Of a stretch of 64,000 bases of DNA, positions 1 to 8,505 are shown in pieces (the first letter of the stretch is position 1; each line of letters opens with the position of its first letter). Below the pieces are notes generated by a model that was not told where the DNA came from, did not search any database, and saw nothing but the letters and a program-made list of their open reading frames with translations. The stretch lies in NCBI GenBank assembly GCA_024207135.1, contig CP042428.1:2666001-2730000 (forward strand), written 5' to 3'. A program made the translations under genes and the position numbers. The DNA is from Arthrobacter sp. C2 (lineage in GTDB: Bacteria > Actinomycetota > Actinomycetes > Actinomycetales > Micrococcaceae).

Positions 1-524
1 GCCGGAAGCACCAGCTGCAGGCGCACTGCCGCGACCAATGCGCGTTCCAGGTCGGTGTCCACGTGCAACTGGTACATGAAGGCGGCATCCAGTTCTCCTT
101 GCTGCAGCCGGCGCTGGAGCTCGTCGGAGGAGGCCTCGGACACCAGGACCTCGACCTGCGGGTGATGCTCCGCGAAGTACTCAAGCACCGGCGGCACCAG
201 CCACGGGGACAGGGTGTCAAAGCAGCCAATCGTCAAGGTGCCGACGAGCTCACCCCGGATGGCGCCGGCCGAGGCCTCGAGCGCCTGGGCGGAGGCAAGC
301 ACCTGCCTTGCATTCTCGACCAGTTCGCGCCCGGCCACGGTGAGTGCGGCACCCTTGGCCCGCCGGCGAACCAGCAGCTGCACCCCGAGCGTTTTTTCCA
401 GCGTGCTTAGGGCCACCGATAGCGAGCCTGCCGTCATGTGCAGGCGTTGCGCGGCAGCGGCCAAGGTGCCTTCTTCCGCCACGACAAGGAAGATTTCCAG
501 CTGGCGCAGGGTCACGGCAAGCAA
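1..524 (-). CDS. LysR-family transcriptional regulator, 3' end cut by window edge
   Basis: The first 174 codons of a LysR-type regulator are visible and the C-terminal part lies outside the window. I chose the TTG start at 524-522 because GAAGGAG sits about six bases upstream; a GTG nine bases further in is the alternative. Residues 4-60 form the typical LysR winged helix-turn-helix (TLRQLEIFLVVAEEGTLAAA, then a recognition helix followed by LVRR). The co-inducer-binding domain begins around residue 90 (GTLTIGCFDTLSPWLVP). LysR proteins usually control the gene divergent from them, here the MBL hydrolase and MHS transporter at 625-3008. The effector is unknown. I am sure of the family and unsure of the exact start. 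Confidence 0.88.
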   Translation of the reverse strand, partial: MLAVTLRQLEIFLVVAEEGTLAAAAQRLHMTAGSLSVALSTLEKTLGVQLLVRRRAKGAALTVAGRELVENARQVLASAQALEASAGAIRGELVGTLTIGCFDTLSPWLVPPVLEYFAEHHPQVEVLVSEASSDELQRRLQQGELDAAFMYQLHVDTDLERALVAAVRLQLVLP

Positions 525-544
525 AGTTGACTCCTTCAAACAAG

Positions 545-563
545 ATCAATCATTAGTTTCGAT
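545..563. promoter_or_regulatory. Possible LysR operator in divergent intergenic region
   Basis: The 100-bp gap between the divergent LysR and MBL genes contains ATC-N13-GAT inside an AT-rich stretch, an imperfect dyad of about the size expected for a LysR recognition box. It is the only dyad I see in the gap. Assignment is by position and shape only. Confidence 0.25.
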
Positions 564-624
564 TTTCACAGTATATGTTCTGGGTCATAGTTGACTCCAA
601 GACCTTCCCCTTTCAGGAGCATTC

Positions 625-1686
625 ATGGACCTCTCTCCCCGAGTCATCACCCTTGGCACCGCCGGCGGCCCCCGCTGGTGGGGCGCCCGTTCTGCCGGCA
701 GGCGGCGCAACGGCATTGCCACCGCTGTCGTCGTCGGCACGGCCGTCTACCTTGTCGACTGCGGCCGCGGGGCCAGCGGCCAGTTCGCCGAGGCCGGGCT
801 GGACCCGAACCAGTTGCGCGGGATCTTCCTGACCCACCTTCACTCGGACCACACCGTGGACATGGCCGGCATGCTGCTCTTCGGCTGGATGATGACCGGC
901 CAGCGCCAGGGCGCCCCGGTGCGCATCGTGGGCCCGGGCGACCGCGGCATGCTTCCCCCGGTGAACCAGCACGCGGAAGGCGACGTCAAACCGCTCTTCG
1001 CCGACACCCCGACCGCCGGCACCAAGGACATGGTCGAGCATCTCTTCCGTGCCTATTCGGCGGATTTGACCGACCGCATGCTCGACTCGCTGCGCCCCTC
1101 GCCGTACACGGTGTTCGAGGCCTGCGACATCGCGATCCCCGCGGAGACCGGCTACCATCCGAACGAGAATGCCACCCCCGAGGGCATGGAACCGTTCACG
1201 ATCTACACGGACGAACTGGTCACCGTCACTGCCACACTCGTGGCCCATCCCCCGGTGGCCCCGGCGTTCGCCTTCCGCTTCGACACCGCCGAAGGCTCGG
1301 TCACCATCTCCGGGGACACCGCCCCCTGCGCCAACCTCGTGCGCTTGGCGCGGGACACCGACCTGCTCCTGCACGAGGCCATCGACATGGACTGGGCCGC
1401 CAACTCCTACGCGGACGTCGACGAGGCAACCCGCGCCGCGACCATCGAACACCACCGCAAGTCGCACACCACCCCACGGCAGGCCGGCGAGCTGGCCACC
1501 GCCGCGGGGGCCCGGGCGCTGGCCCTGCACCACCTGGTGCCGGGCAACGCCGAACCCGCCGTCTGGCGGTCCGCCGAGGAGACCTTCGCCGGACCGGTGT
1601 TTGTCCCGGACGACCTCGAGACGATCAGTTTTGCCCGCCCGCGCAACGAAGCGCTTGCGGTCGCCACCAGCACACAGAAGGACTAG
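625..1686 (+). CDS. MBL-fold metallohydrolase (RNase Z/arylsulfatase-like)
   Basis: A 353-residue metallo-beta-lactamase-fold hydrolase. The metal-binding signature THLHSDHTVD is at about residues 72-81. Further ligands are probably the aspartate in ISGDTAP and the histidine in LLHEA, with a C-terminal histidine in ALHHLVPG, an order typical of the RNase Z/AtsA-like branch that hydrolyses small-molecule esters. There is no signal peptide, so it is probably cytoplasmic. AGGAG lies seven bases before the ATG. The transporter gene starts six bases after its stop, so the two are surely co-transcribed under the divergent LysR regulator. The likely role is hydrolysis of an imported compound; the substrate cannot be read from the sequence. 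Confidence 0.85.
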   Translation: MDLSPRVITLGTAGGPRWWGARSAGRRRNGIATAVVVGTAVYLVDCGRGASGQFAEAGLDPNQLRGIFLTHLHSDHTVDMAGMLLFGWMMTGQRQGAPVRIVGPGDRGMLPPVNQHAEGDVKPLFADTPTAGTKDMVEHLFRAYSADLTDRMLDSLRPSPYTVFEACDIAIPAETGYHPNENATPEGMEPFTIYTDELVTVTATLVAHPPVAPAFAFRFDTAEGSVTISGDTAPCANLVRLARDTDLLLHEAIDMDWAANSYADVDEATRAATIEHHRKSHTTPRQAGELATAAGARALALHHLVPGNAEPAVWRSAEETFAGPVFVPDDLETISFARPRNEALAVATSTQKD

Positions 1687-1691
1687 GAACC

Positions 1692-3008
1692 ATGTCACAC
1701 GACACCACCACGGCCCCGGCCGTTGCCGAGACGTCGCTGAACACGCCGCACATGCGGCGGATCCTTGCCTCCAGCTTCGTGGGCAGCGCGGTCGAGTACT
1801 ACGATTTCCTGCTCTATGCGACGGCCGCCGCAGTGGTCTTCAACAAGGTCTTCTTCGTCAACCTTGACGCAGGCTGGGCCACCTTCGCTTCCTTCGGCAC
1901 CCTGGCCGCCGGCTACGCAGCACGCCCGATCGGCGGGGCCATCTTCGGGCACTACGGCGACCGCCTGGGCCGCAAGAAGATGCTGATCCTCTCCATGGTG
2001 ATGATGGGCGTGGCCACCACCGCGATGGGCCTGCTGCCCACCGCCGCCACCATCGGCGTGCTGGCACCGGTCCTGCTGATCACCCTGCGCGTCATCCAGG
2101 GCATCGCCGTGGGCGGTGAATGGGGCGGCGCGATGCTGATAGCGCTGGAGCAGGCGCCCAAGGGCAAGCGCGGCTTCGCCGCAAGCTTCGCCAACATGGG
2201 CGCCCCTGCCGGTGCCGCGTTGGCGACGTTGGCCATGTCCGCCGCGACCTTGCTGCCCGACGAGCAGTTCCTGTCCTGGGGCTGGCGTATCCCGTTCCTG
2301 CTCAGCGCCGCCTTGGTTGCCTTGGCCCTGGTCATTCGCCTCAAGGTCTCCGAAAGCCCGCTCTTCCAGAACCTGGAGCAGGAAGCCGACCGTCGACGCA
2401 TGCCGATCCTCGAGGTGTTCACCCGCCACCCAAGGCAGCTGACCCTGGGCATCCTGGCCGGTGTCGCACAGTTCACGATGGCCGGCATGGTCACCGTCTG
2501 GGCGGTCAGCGAGGCCGTCGCCAACGGCGCCGACAAGACCGGTGTGCTCAACGCCAAGGCCATTGCCGCAGCGGCAATGCTGATCGCCACGATCGTCAGC
2601 GCCCGGCTCTGTGACAGGTTTGGGCGCAAGAAGATCCTGCTGATCGGCATCGTTGCGGGCATGGCGGCGGTCTTCCCGATCCTGAACCTGGTGGAGACCG
2701 GCACCGTGACAGGGTACGCGACGGCGGTGATCATGGGCCAGGCGATCCAGGGATTCATGTTCGGCCCGCTGGCCGCCTTCATTGCGGAGATGTTCCCGAC
2801 CCGCGTTCGCTACACCGGCTCCTCCATTGCCTACCAGGCGTCCTCGACCATCGGTGCCGGGTTCACCCCGATGATTGCCGCGGGCATCATGGCGGCCACC
2901 GCGGGCGCGGTGGTCCTCGGAGCAGGCTGGATCTCGGTCCTCGCCATCTGCGCGATTGCCGTGATGCTCGCACCCGAGGGTCGCAAGCGCGAGCTGTCAG
3001 CCATCTAA
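1692..3008 (+). CDS. MFS transporter, metabolite:H+ symporter (MHS) family
   Basis: A 438-residue twelve-helix major facilitator. The reading frame stays open far upstream, but the ATG at 1692 (MSHDTTTAPAV) follows the hydrolase stop by only five bases with AGGAAC before it, so it is the natural start. MHS features are the N-terminal motif GSAVEYYDFLLY, the loop 2-3 motif GHYGDRLGRKKML, GGEWGGAMLIALE in helix 5, and a second D-R-FGRKK motif after helix 8. Family members take up organic acids, betaines or aromatic acids with protons. Pairing with the MBL hydrolase suggests uptake of its substrate. A hairpin 33 bases after the stop would end the transcript. Confidence 0.9.
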   Translation: MSHDTTTAPAVAETSLNTPHMRRILASSFVGSAVEYYDFLLYATAAAVVFNKVFFVNLDAGWATFASFGTLAAGYAARPIGGAIFGHYGDRLGRKKMLILSMVMMGVATTAMGLLPTAATIGVLAPVLLITLRVIQGIAVGGEWGGAMLIALEQAPKGKRGFAASFANMGAPAGAALATLAMSAATLLPDEQFLSWGWRIPFLLSAALVALALVIRLKVSESPLFQNLEQEADRRRMPILEVFTRHPRQLTLGILAGVAQFTMAGMVTVWAVSEAVANGADKTGVLNAKAIAAAAMLIATIVSARLCDRFGRKKILLIGIVAGMAAVFPILNLVETGTVTGYATAVIMGQAIQGFMFGPLAAFIAEMFPTRVRYTGSSIAYQASSTIGAGFTPMIAAGIMAATAGAVVLGAGWISVLAICAIAVMLAPEGRKRELSAI

Positions 3009-3040
3009 CCAACACGCGAATTTCCGCACATGACGTCTAA

Positions 3041-3084
3041 CGGCGGGGGTGGATGAACCGGTCGTAGTTCATCCACCCCCGCCG
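3041..3084. terminator. Strong hairpin after MHS transporter
   Basis: A perfect 18-bp stem (3041-3058 with 3067-3084) around an 8-base loop lies 33 bases after the transporter stop. No U-tract follows on the plus strand. It sits between two convergent genes (the second a pseudogene) and could serve both. Confidence 0.6.
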
Positions 3085-3132
3085 CGTTGGCCATGACAAG
3101 GAATCGCTCCGGAGCTTCGCCCGGCGCCGAGC

Positions 3133-3775
3133 CTACAGCTCGATGCCGAGGGTCTCTCGCAGGGTCAGCACCGTGCTCGCGCCGACCAGCAGCAGCACGA
3201 TGGTGTAGATCCCGAAGTAGATGTGCCCGGCATCCCCGAACCGCAGCGCCATCCCGGCCTGCAGGTAGGCAGCGGTGCCACCGAAAGCGGCAACGGATAC
3301 GGCGTACGGGATGGCAATCCCGATGGTGCGCACCGATGCCGGGAAAAGCTCGGGGTAGACGGCAGGGACAATCAACGTGGTCGCACCGATGACCACGAGC
3401 ATCATGGCTATGGCCACGCCCAGTTGCCAGACCGAGTCCTTGACGAACCAGGTCGCGGGGAAGAAGCACGCCGCCGAGCCCAATGCACCGATCAACAGCA
3501 CCGGCTAGCCGCCGATGCGGTCCGAGAGCTTGCCCCACGTTGGCCAGCACCCCTGCCCACAGCGCCCTACTCGGGTCCATGCCCAGCACGTTGATGGCAT
3601 AGGCCGGGGTGGAGACCTCCCACACCCAATAGACCACGGTGGCTCCCACCGTCAGGCCCATGATCTGCAATGCCGGACGCCAGTTCCGGGCGATGTCAAC
3701 GAGGAAGCTCGGCTTTGCGGGAGCCTGCCCGGCTCTGGCCGCCACGAAGTGTGGGAACCCCTGCTGTGGCCCGGT
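3133..3775 (-). pseudogene. Decayed MHS-type MFS transporter, C-terminal half only
   Basis: Two frames together encode the second half of an MFS transporter. The upstream frame carries a linker and helices 7-8 (QIMGLTVGATVVYWVWEV, then a segment ending LWAGVLANVG), and the downstream frame carries helices 9-12 (VLLIGALGSAACFFPATW to LRETLGIEL). At about 3525-3540 the frame breaks, losing the tryptophan region before the SDRIG loop. Immediately after, a TAG at 3507-3505 interrupts the restored frame. The N-terminal half, about 200 residues, is missing altogether and the sequence before about 3775 does not match it. Two lesions plus a truncation make this a dead remnant, marking an old deletion at the edge of the defence island. 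Confidence 0.8.
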
Positions 3776-4219
3776 GGTGCGGTACCGGCTGGGCCGACCC
3801 ATCGCCGAGATAGAAGCGCATGAGGTCATACGCCGTAGCGTGGGGGTGAAGTTGTTGGCTTGCACCGTGCCGGGGTGTCCTGGGCGCGCAGCGCCCCTAT
3901 GCGGCGGTCAGTGATGCACCTAGTAGATAAGGGGTCTCCACTCCCCCTGCCGGTAGCGCAATCGCCAATAATCGCGCCTACGTCAGCACGAGCGTTCTGA
4001 AGGTCACCACCAGTTCGCCAAGCTCCGAATGTTTGCTGAAGTCGATTGCCTTCGCCCTACGGATGGTCACCCCGCGCGGGACTTGGCCGGATCCTGCCCC
4101 GTAGGCCTCCTCAAGACCGGCTCCTCTCCCCTGCTTCGCGCACTGGAAAACTCCCGCCGACGGTAGGCCGGGCAGAGTTCGCACTTTGCTTGCTGACATG
4201 TACAACCGACCGGCAGAAG
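3776..4219. other. Non-coding junction between pseudogene and defence island
   Basis: I see no convincing gene here. A minus-strand open frame ending at 3978 has a plausible protein-like tail (RGVTIRRAKAIDF followed by ELGELVVTF), but its upstream part is low-quality and has no good start. It may be a scrap of a deleted gene. This is the probable left boundary of the inserted defence island. Confidence 0.4.
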
Positions 4220-5179
4220 TCATGGAGGACCCGGAAACGGCAATGCAGCAGCCCGTCCAGCATCTGTTGGCATCCAAGAAAAATTGGGGCCGTGGTCTCG
4301 AGTGCCTTGGGTGAGTAATCTGTGTGTCCTCATGTCTGCCTCCTCCCAAGGAAGAAATGACAGACCAGGACTCAGTTGGCCTTCCCCGAAGTCGTACCTT
4401 GCGCTTGCCCAGATTGCTGCCGTAGTCCGATCAGCTGGGGCGAACTTTTTCAACGCTGACTTATCCACTTCGGCGACGCAGGTGGCTCTGAGCTCGTCGT
4501 CTAACCCGACAACCAACAACTTCCAATAATTGTCGGCCAGTCCCGTTTCGAACTCATGGCGGCTAAGGAAGAAGGAAAGACGACCTCTGCGAGTGGTAGA
4601 TTTCACTTCGAAATGCCATTCGCAGTCCTGGATTGAGGCTGAAACGTCGTATCCGAATCCGTCGTCCCTTGCGGCCACATGATGGATTGCGCCCGGCCAC
4701 TTGGCCTCGAGGAGCATGCATAAGGCAATTTCTCCGGCATTTCCTATCTGTGCACGACGCGCCAAATCAATTTTTCCGCTAATTCTGCGTACGACGCGAA
4801 AGCCTGAGCTGGGAGGGAGCCCCAGCAGTTCCTGCCACCTATTTATGTCCTGGGGCAGGTCATCGCTGCTGTGAACCAGCACGTCCGAATTTTCCAGCCA
4901 AGGGGGGTTAGAGGCCTCCAAGAGACTGGCCAAAAGGCATTCTTTCCTGCCCTGTGAAGTCATTTTCTGTAGCGTGTCGGACCGGCCCAAGGTGTTAACT
5001 GTCAGGTCCGTCCATCGCAGCGAGTGCAGCCAATCGAGGGCAGTGGAGTATTGCGTTGGAGTCAGATCCGCGTATCGGGAGTTGGATCGAATAACCATCG
5101 AGGCCTGAGATTCAGTGGAACGCCCTAGCAAGTCAAGCCATCTGGCTGCGGCGATGAGTACTCCTTCAGCGGGGATCAT
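4220..5179 (-). CDS. DUF3883-like protein with PD-(D/E)xK nuclease core
   Basis: 319 residues. The first 120 are helical and unrecognised. Residues 145-215 look like a restriction-endonuclease fold of the DUF3883/Mrr-like kind: GNAGE (E150), then FGYDV (D178), then HFEVKST (E191, K193), a layout matching E...D...ExK catalysis. The tail from about 215 is unassigned. Its ATG overlaps the SNF2 gene's stop by four bases (ATGA), so it is the last gene of the SNF2/ParB operon and its protein probably works with them. DUF3883 domains recur as nuclease modules in restriction and anti-phage operons. My inference is that this is the DNA-cutting arm of a multi-gene restriction system. The domain name is from memory of the motif, not a search. 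Confidence 0.68.
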   Translation of the reverse strand: MIPAEGVLIAAARWLDLLGRSTESQASMVIRSNSRYADLTPTQYSTALDWLHSLRWTDLTVNTLGRSDTLQKMTSQGRKECLLASLLEASNPPWLENSDVLVHSSDDLPQDINRWQELLGLPPSSGFRVVRRISGKIDLARRAQIGNAGEIALCMLLEAKWPGAIHHVAARDDGFGYDVSASIQDCEWHFEVKSTTRRGRLSFFLSRHEFETGLADNYWKLLVVGLDDELRATCVAEVDKSALKKFAPADRTTAAIWASARYDFGEGQLSPGLSFLPWEEADMRTHRLLTQGTRDHGPNFSWMPTDAGRAAALPFPGPP

Positions 5180-6963
5180 CGATTCAAGTAGGTGGAGAGG
5201 GCAGCAAGGTCGGACAGGTCCATTCCGATAGATTCGTCGATTTCTTCTTCGAGGTCCCCGAGAACACGCACGTTGGGATCGTCGAGAATGCCGCCCATGA
5301 ATTCCAGTTTCCGGGCAAGCCGATCTTCGACTAGCTCATCGATAGTCCCTGAGGCTGACAAGATGGTGATCTTCGTAATCGTTGACGGAGCAAGACCGAG
5401 CCGATGGATGCGATCCAGGCTTTGGAGGAACCGGCCGGCGGAAAAATCACGGTCTACGTAAACGGCGTCATGACACTCATGATGGAGACTGACACCTTCG
5501 CCCAGTGTTGCGGGGTTGGACAGCAGGACAGCGCAGGTGGGATCCTCCCGGAAGCGTTTGAGTTCTGCTTCCCGGTCGATGGTTCCTCCATGGATCAAGG
5601 CGGGGTTGAAGTCCACGAGTATCCTCTCTAGCGACTTCAGGTTTCGCACGAAAGTCGACCAAATGAGAGTTTTTCTTCCTGTGGCAGCATTCTTTTCCAC
5701 TATGCTGCGTACTTCCTGGTATTTAGGGTTGAGCTCATAGAGTGGCAGGTCCCGAAGAAGTTCCATGGCGGAAGTGTTCTCGGGGACCTGATAGGGCGGC
5801 ACACGGTATGGCAAAGCTTCGTGTTTGTCCGAGCCAACGGCAAGAAGTGCGGGCGAAGTGGCAGCCATCAACAGATACAGCAGGATTCTTCCCAGAGCGG
5901 CCATGTCACCGGCCTCGGATGCTGAAGCAAGTCTTCCTTGGCCGAGAAGTGCATCGTATATTTCCCGGTGCAGCGGCGGAAGTTCGACCCGGCGGATGGA
6001 TACCTCAACTGGGGGCAAATTCAATTCGGACTTCGTTGTCCGGGTAAAAAGTGGCTTGAGGGCCTGGCTCGCAATCGAAAGATCGTCGTAGGCTACCGCC
6101 CGCTGAACAGTTGCTCGCCCTTGCCCTGGCCACACAAATGAGAAGAGGCTTTCTAGGTCCTTTGCCCCGTTGGGAGCTGGTGTACCGGTCAAGATGAGAC
6201 GATTCGTCGCGTAGGGGCCAAGAGTAAGGCACGCGCTCCCCCAGGCTCCCGAACTCCCAAGTTTCATCCGGTGGGCTTCGTCAAGGACCAAGAGGGTTGA
6301 AGCAGCTTTCATCCACGAAATAAGCGGCGGAATTGAATTGGAAAGACGCTCGTAGTTGACCAAGAGAATGTCGACCTCCGGAGGAGGACCCCCGGTCCAC
6401 ACATGGGTAGTTATCCGGGTACCACTAAAGCAGACCCCGGCTTCATATACCCAGCTTTCGAATGCAGATTTAGGGCTCACCACGAGCATGCGATCGATCG
6501 ATCCACTCCCACGACGGGTCGCGTAGACCGCCATGGTCGCCCGGGTCTTTCCTGCGCCTGGAACACTGAAGTTTGCGCCGTGATTGAGCGCCATAAGCTT
6601 AGAGAGATCACGGGTTTGGTGCTCCGTAAGCGGAGCAATCCAGTTGGATGGCAGGGTGGGAACCGACAGCGGACCGGACTCTTCGGTTCTAAGACGCGCT
6701 TCTACCACAGTGGAGTCCTGGACGTTTCCTTCGACGAGCCTGAGGAGAGTGCCGTCCCAGCGGACATCAACATCTTCTTGAGGCCATCTCGCTAGTTCAC
6801 GGAGATTGACGAGGAAGTCATCGATTTCAACGCTGACTGATGTTTTGTGCAAGCTCAAACTTGTCGAAAAGTGCGTGGTCAGCATCCGAAGATGCGGCGC
6901 GTTTTTTTCATCGCACGAAAGATCAATTCGCCCTGCCGTGAGAGAAAACCGGAGGTCGAGCAC
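5176..6963 (-). CDS. SNF2-family DEAD/DEAH helicase-like ATPase
   Basis: A 595-residue superfamily 2 ATPase of SNF2 type. Residues 1-105 are an N-terminal region with no motif I know. Q-like motif LTEHQ is at 112-116, Walker A GAGKT at 136-140, DEAH at 228-231 and LTGTP at 258-262, and the second RecA lobe ends with QSLDRIHRLG (motif VI, arginine finger). It overlaps the nuclease-like gene downstream and begins one base after the ParB-like gene ends. SNF2 translocases in restriction-type systems (DISARM DrmD, Dpd DpdE) move along double-stranded DNA and hand it to a nuclease or modification enzyme. The same role is inferred here. It is shorter than DrmD and has no DUF1998 or methyltransferase partner of DISARM type beside it. 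Confidence 0.88.
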   Translation of the reverse strand: MLDLRFSLTAGRIDLSCDEKNAPHLRMLTTHFSTSLSLHKTSVSVEIDDFLVNLRELARWPQEDVDVRWDGTLLRLVEGNVQDSTVVEARLRTEESGPLSVPTLPSNWIAPLTEHQTRDLSKLMALNHGANFSVPGAGKTRATMAVYATRRGSGSIDRMLVVSPKSAFESWVYEAGVCFSGTRITTHVWTGGPPPEVDILLVNYERLSNSIPPLISWMKAASTLLVLDEAHRMKLGSSGAWGSACLTLGPYATNRLILTGTPAPNGAKDLESLFSFVWPGQGRATVQRAVAYDDLSIASQALKPLFTRTTKSELNLPPVEVSIRRVELPPLHREIYDALLGQGRLASASEAGDMAALGRILLYLLMAATSPALLAVGSDKHEALPYRVPPYQVPENTSAMELLRDLPLYELNPKYQEVRSIVEKNAATGRKTLIWSTFVRNLKSLERILVDFNPALIHGGTIDREAELKRFREDPTCAVLLSNPATLGEGVSLHHECHDAVYVDRDFSAGRFLQSLDRIHRLGLAPSTITKITILSASGTIDELVEDRLARKLEFMGGILDDPNVRVLGDLEEEIDESIGMDLSDLAALSTYLNR

Positions 6964-6964
6964 T

Positions 6965-8392
6965 CTAGTTTTCCGCCCCTATCTCGACTCGGGTTATCGC
7001 TTGAAGCCACCGAACGCCGTCTGTCACTTCGCTGGAGCCTCGGCTGACAATCTGTGCAAGCTTGTGCAGATTCTCTCGGATTGCTCCTATGCCGTCTTCC
7101 AGGTCTGACATGCTGAAGTTGCCTGTAGCTTTAGCAACCCCGACAGCTTCCAGGGCCAGCTCCAAAGCATCGTTTGCATCGGACAGCCGGTCAGCTGCTG
7201 CTAGTTTCCTCTTCAGTACCCTGCCCTGACGGCCGGCTAGATCCAACCCATCGTCAAGGGCAGTCTGTGTGGTTGTAAGTAATTGCTGTGCTGCCGCCCG
7301 CTCCATGATGGATACATCGGCGTGGGGCTGAGTTGCTGCCCTCGCTTGGAGCACGGCGGTGGTTGAGGCTTTCAATGCTTCGACCATCGCGCTCGGGCCT
7401 GGCGCCGTCAATTGCGTGCCCGGAATGCGCACGGTGCTTCCCTGGGTCGAGGACAGCTCCGGCATAAGCGGCTTAGCGTATTTTCCGAGAAAATCAGACT
7501 CGATCAACCGGAGATCGGTCTTGGATTTATTGAGTGCTATGGCCAACAGGCGCTGTTCTCTCAGCGCTTCCGCTTCATCCGGTGCCTTTACCTTGAGGGC
7601 GGAATAGGACCGGTAGAGTTCCTCGAGTTTCCCCTGCTGTTCTTCAAAATCCACTAAACGCAGGGAAACGGGCAGGCCGTCCGATGCCACGATCCGGCTC
7701 CTGTCGATGGCTTCGCGGACGAGGCTCAAGATCCATAGATGGCGTTCAAGAGTTGCCGCCTTGATTCGGAAGTCAGTCGTGATCTCATGGGCAGGTCGTC
7801 CCTGTTGGATCCTTTCCTCAATGGCCAGTAGGAAGTTCATGAACGAGTAGTCGCGCTTGTGGTCTTTTCTCAATTGCAGAGCAAGCTCTATGGAACGAAG
7901 ATCATCCAGGCCTGCATCCGGAGGAAGGACTCCGACGCGGATGTGCTCCTGCTTCAGCTCCGAAAGCGCCGCCCGGCGTGTGTTGCCGTTGATCAGGACA
8001 CCGTTACGCGTTATGAGGCCCGGGTCGCTTTGACCGTGGACCTTCAGGTCCTCTTTAAGTACCTCAAAGGCGGGATCTACGGACTCCGGGTTTGTGGGAT
8101 CACCTTTGAGCAGTTGATGGAGGTACGCCTGGCCAAGATCGCCATACGGATCGTTGTCCAGGTCTTGGTCCTTGACGCTGTCGATACTCCGCTGGGCACG
8201 AATACGATGAGTTGCGGGGTTGTAGTACAAAATTTCCACCGGCATGGAAATGACTGGCAAGTGCGTCGAGCTTCCGCGCCATTCAATCGAGACAGTCTCA
8301 TGGACTCCCTCTGTGGACCGGTTCGCAGCTAAACGCTCCTCGATAATGGCTTTGTTGTCCTGCGCACGCCTTGGCACGTTGCTCACAGTCAT
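6965..8392 (-). CDS. ParB-like N-terminal domain protein of a defence operon
   Basis: 475 residues. Residues 45-150 resemble the ParB/Srx nuclease-like domain: a P-V-I-YNP entry motif (about 51-60) and INGNTRRAAL (134-143), the conserved nucleotide-binding box of ParB-like proteins. Residues 155-250 look like a ParB helix-turn-helix stretch (ERIQQGRPAHEI...RIKAATLERHLWIL). From 330 onward it is alpha-helical and probably coiled. It is not next to parA or an origin, so chromosome partition is unlikely. As the first gene of the operon with SNF2 and the nuclease-like gene, it may be a sequence-sensing or CTP/ATP-switch subunit. The ATG at 8392 has AAGGGGG immediately before it; GTG at 8386 has better spacing and may be the true start. 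Confidence 0.72.
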   Translation of the reverse strand: MTVSNVPRRAQDNKAIIEERLAANRSTEGVHETVSIEWRGSSTHLPVISMPVEILYYNPATHRIRAQRSIDSVKDQDLDNDPYGDLGQAYLHQLLKGDPTNPESVDPAFEVLKEDLKVHGQSDPGLITRNGVLINGNTRRAALSELKQEHIRVGVLPPDAGLDDLRSIELALQLRKDHKRDYSFMNFLLAIEERIQQGRPAHEITTDFRIKAATLERHLWILSLVREAIDRSRIVASDGLPVSLRLVDFEEQQGKLEELYRSYSALKVKAPDEAEALREQRLLAIALNKSKTDLRLIESDFLGKYAKPLMPELSSTQGSTVRIPGTQLTAPGPSAMVEALKASTTAVLQARAATQPHADVSIMERAAAQQLLTTTQTALDDGLDLAGRQGRVLKRKLAAADRLSDANDALELALEAVGVAKATGNFSMSDLEDGIGAIRENLHKLAQIVSRGSSEVTDGVRWLQAITRVEIGAEN

Positions 8393-8467
8393 CCCCCTTA
8401 AAGTAAAGTTCCCAATTTCATCCTAATGTGTTGCCCCCGGTCAATCTTCAGGGGACACCCAAACCGC

Positions 8468-8479
8468 CAGACATGTCTG
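8468..8479. promoter_or_regulatory. Perfect 12-bp palindrome in divergent promoter region
   Basis: CAGACATGTCTG is a perfect dyad between the divergent ParB-like and winged-helix genes. A second TCATGA-N6-TCATGA symmetry follows at about 8504-8521, covering the likely start of the winged-helix gene. Both would be good places for autoregulation by a DNA-binding member of the system. Confidence 0.35.
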
Positions 8480-8505
8480 CATTGTCCATAAGGCATAAAT
8501 CAATC

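Noticed and set aside
591-1691. Upstream open extension of the MHS transporter frame
   Set aside because: The frame overlaps the whole MBL hydrolase, has arginine/histidine/proline-rich shadow composition and no ribosome-binding site. The ATG at 1692 is the real start.
6965-8392. Chromosome or plasmid partition parB
   Set aside because: No parA, parS cluster or origin is adjacent, and the gene is translationally linked to the SNF2 and nuclease-like genes.
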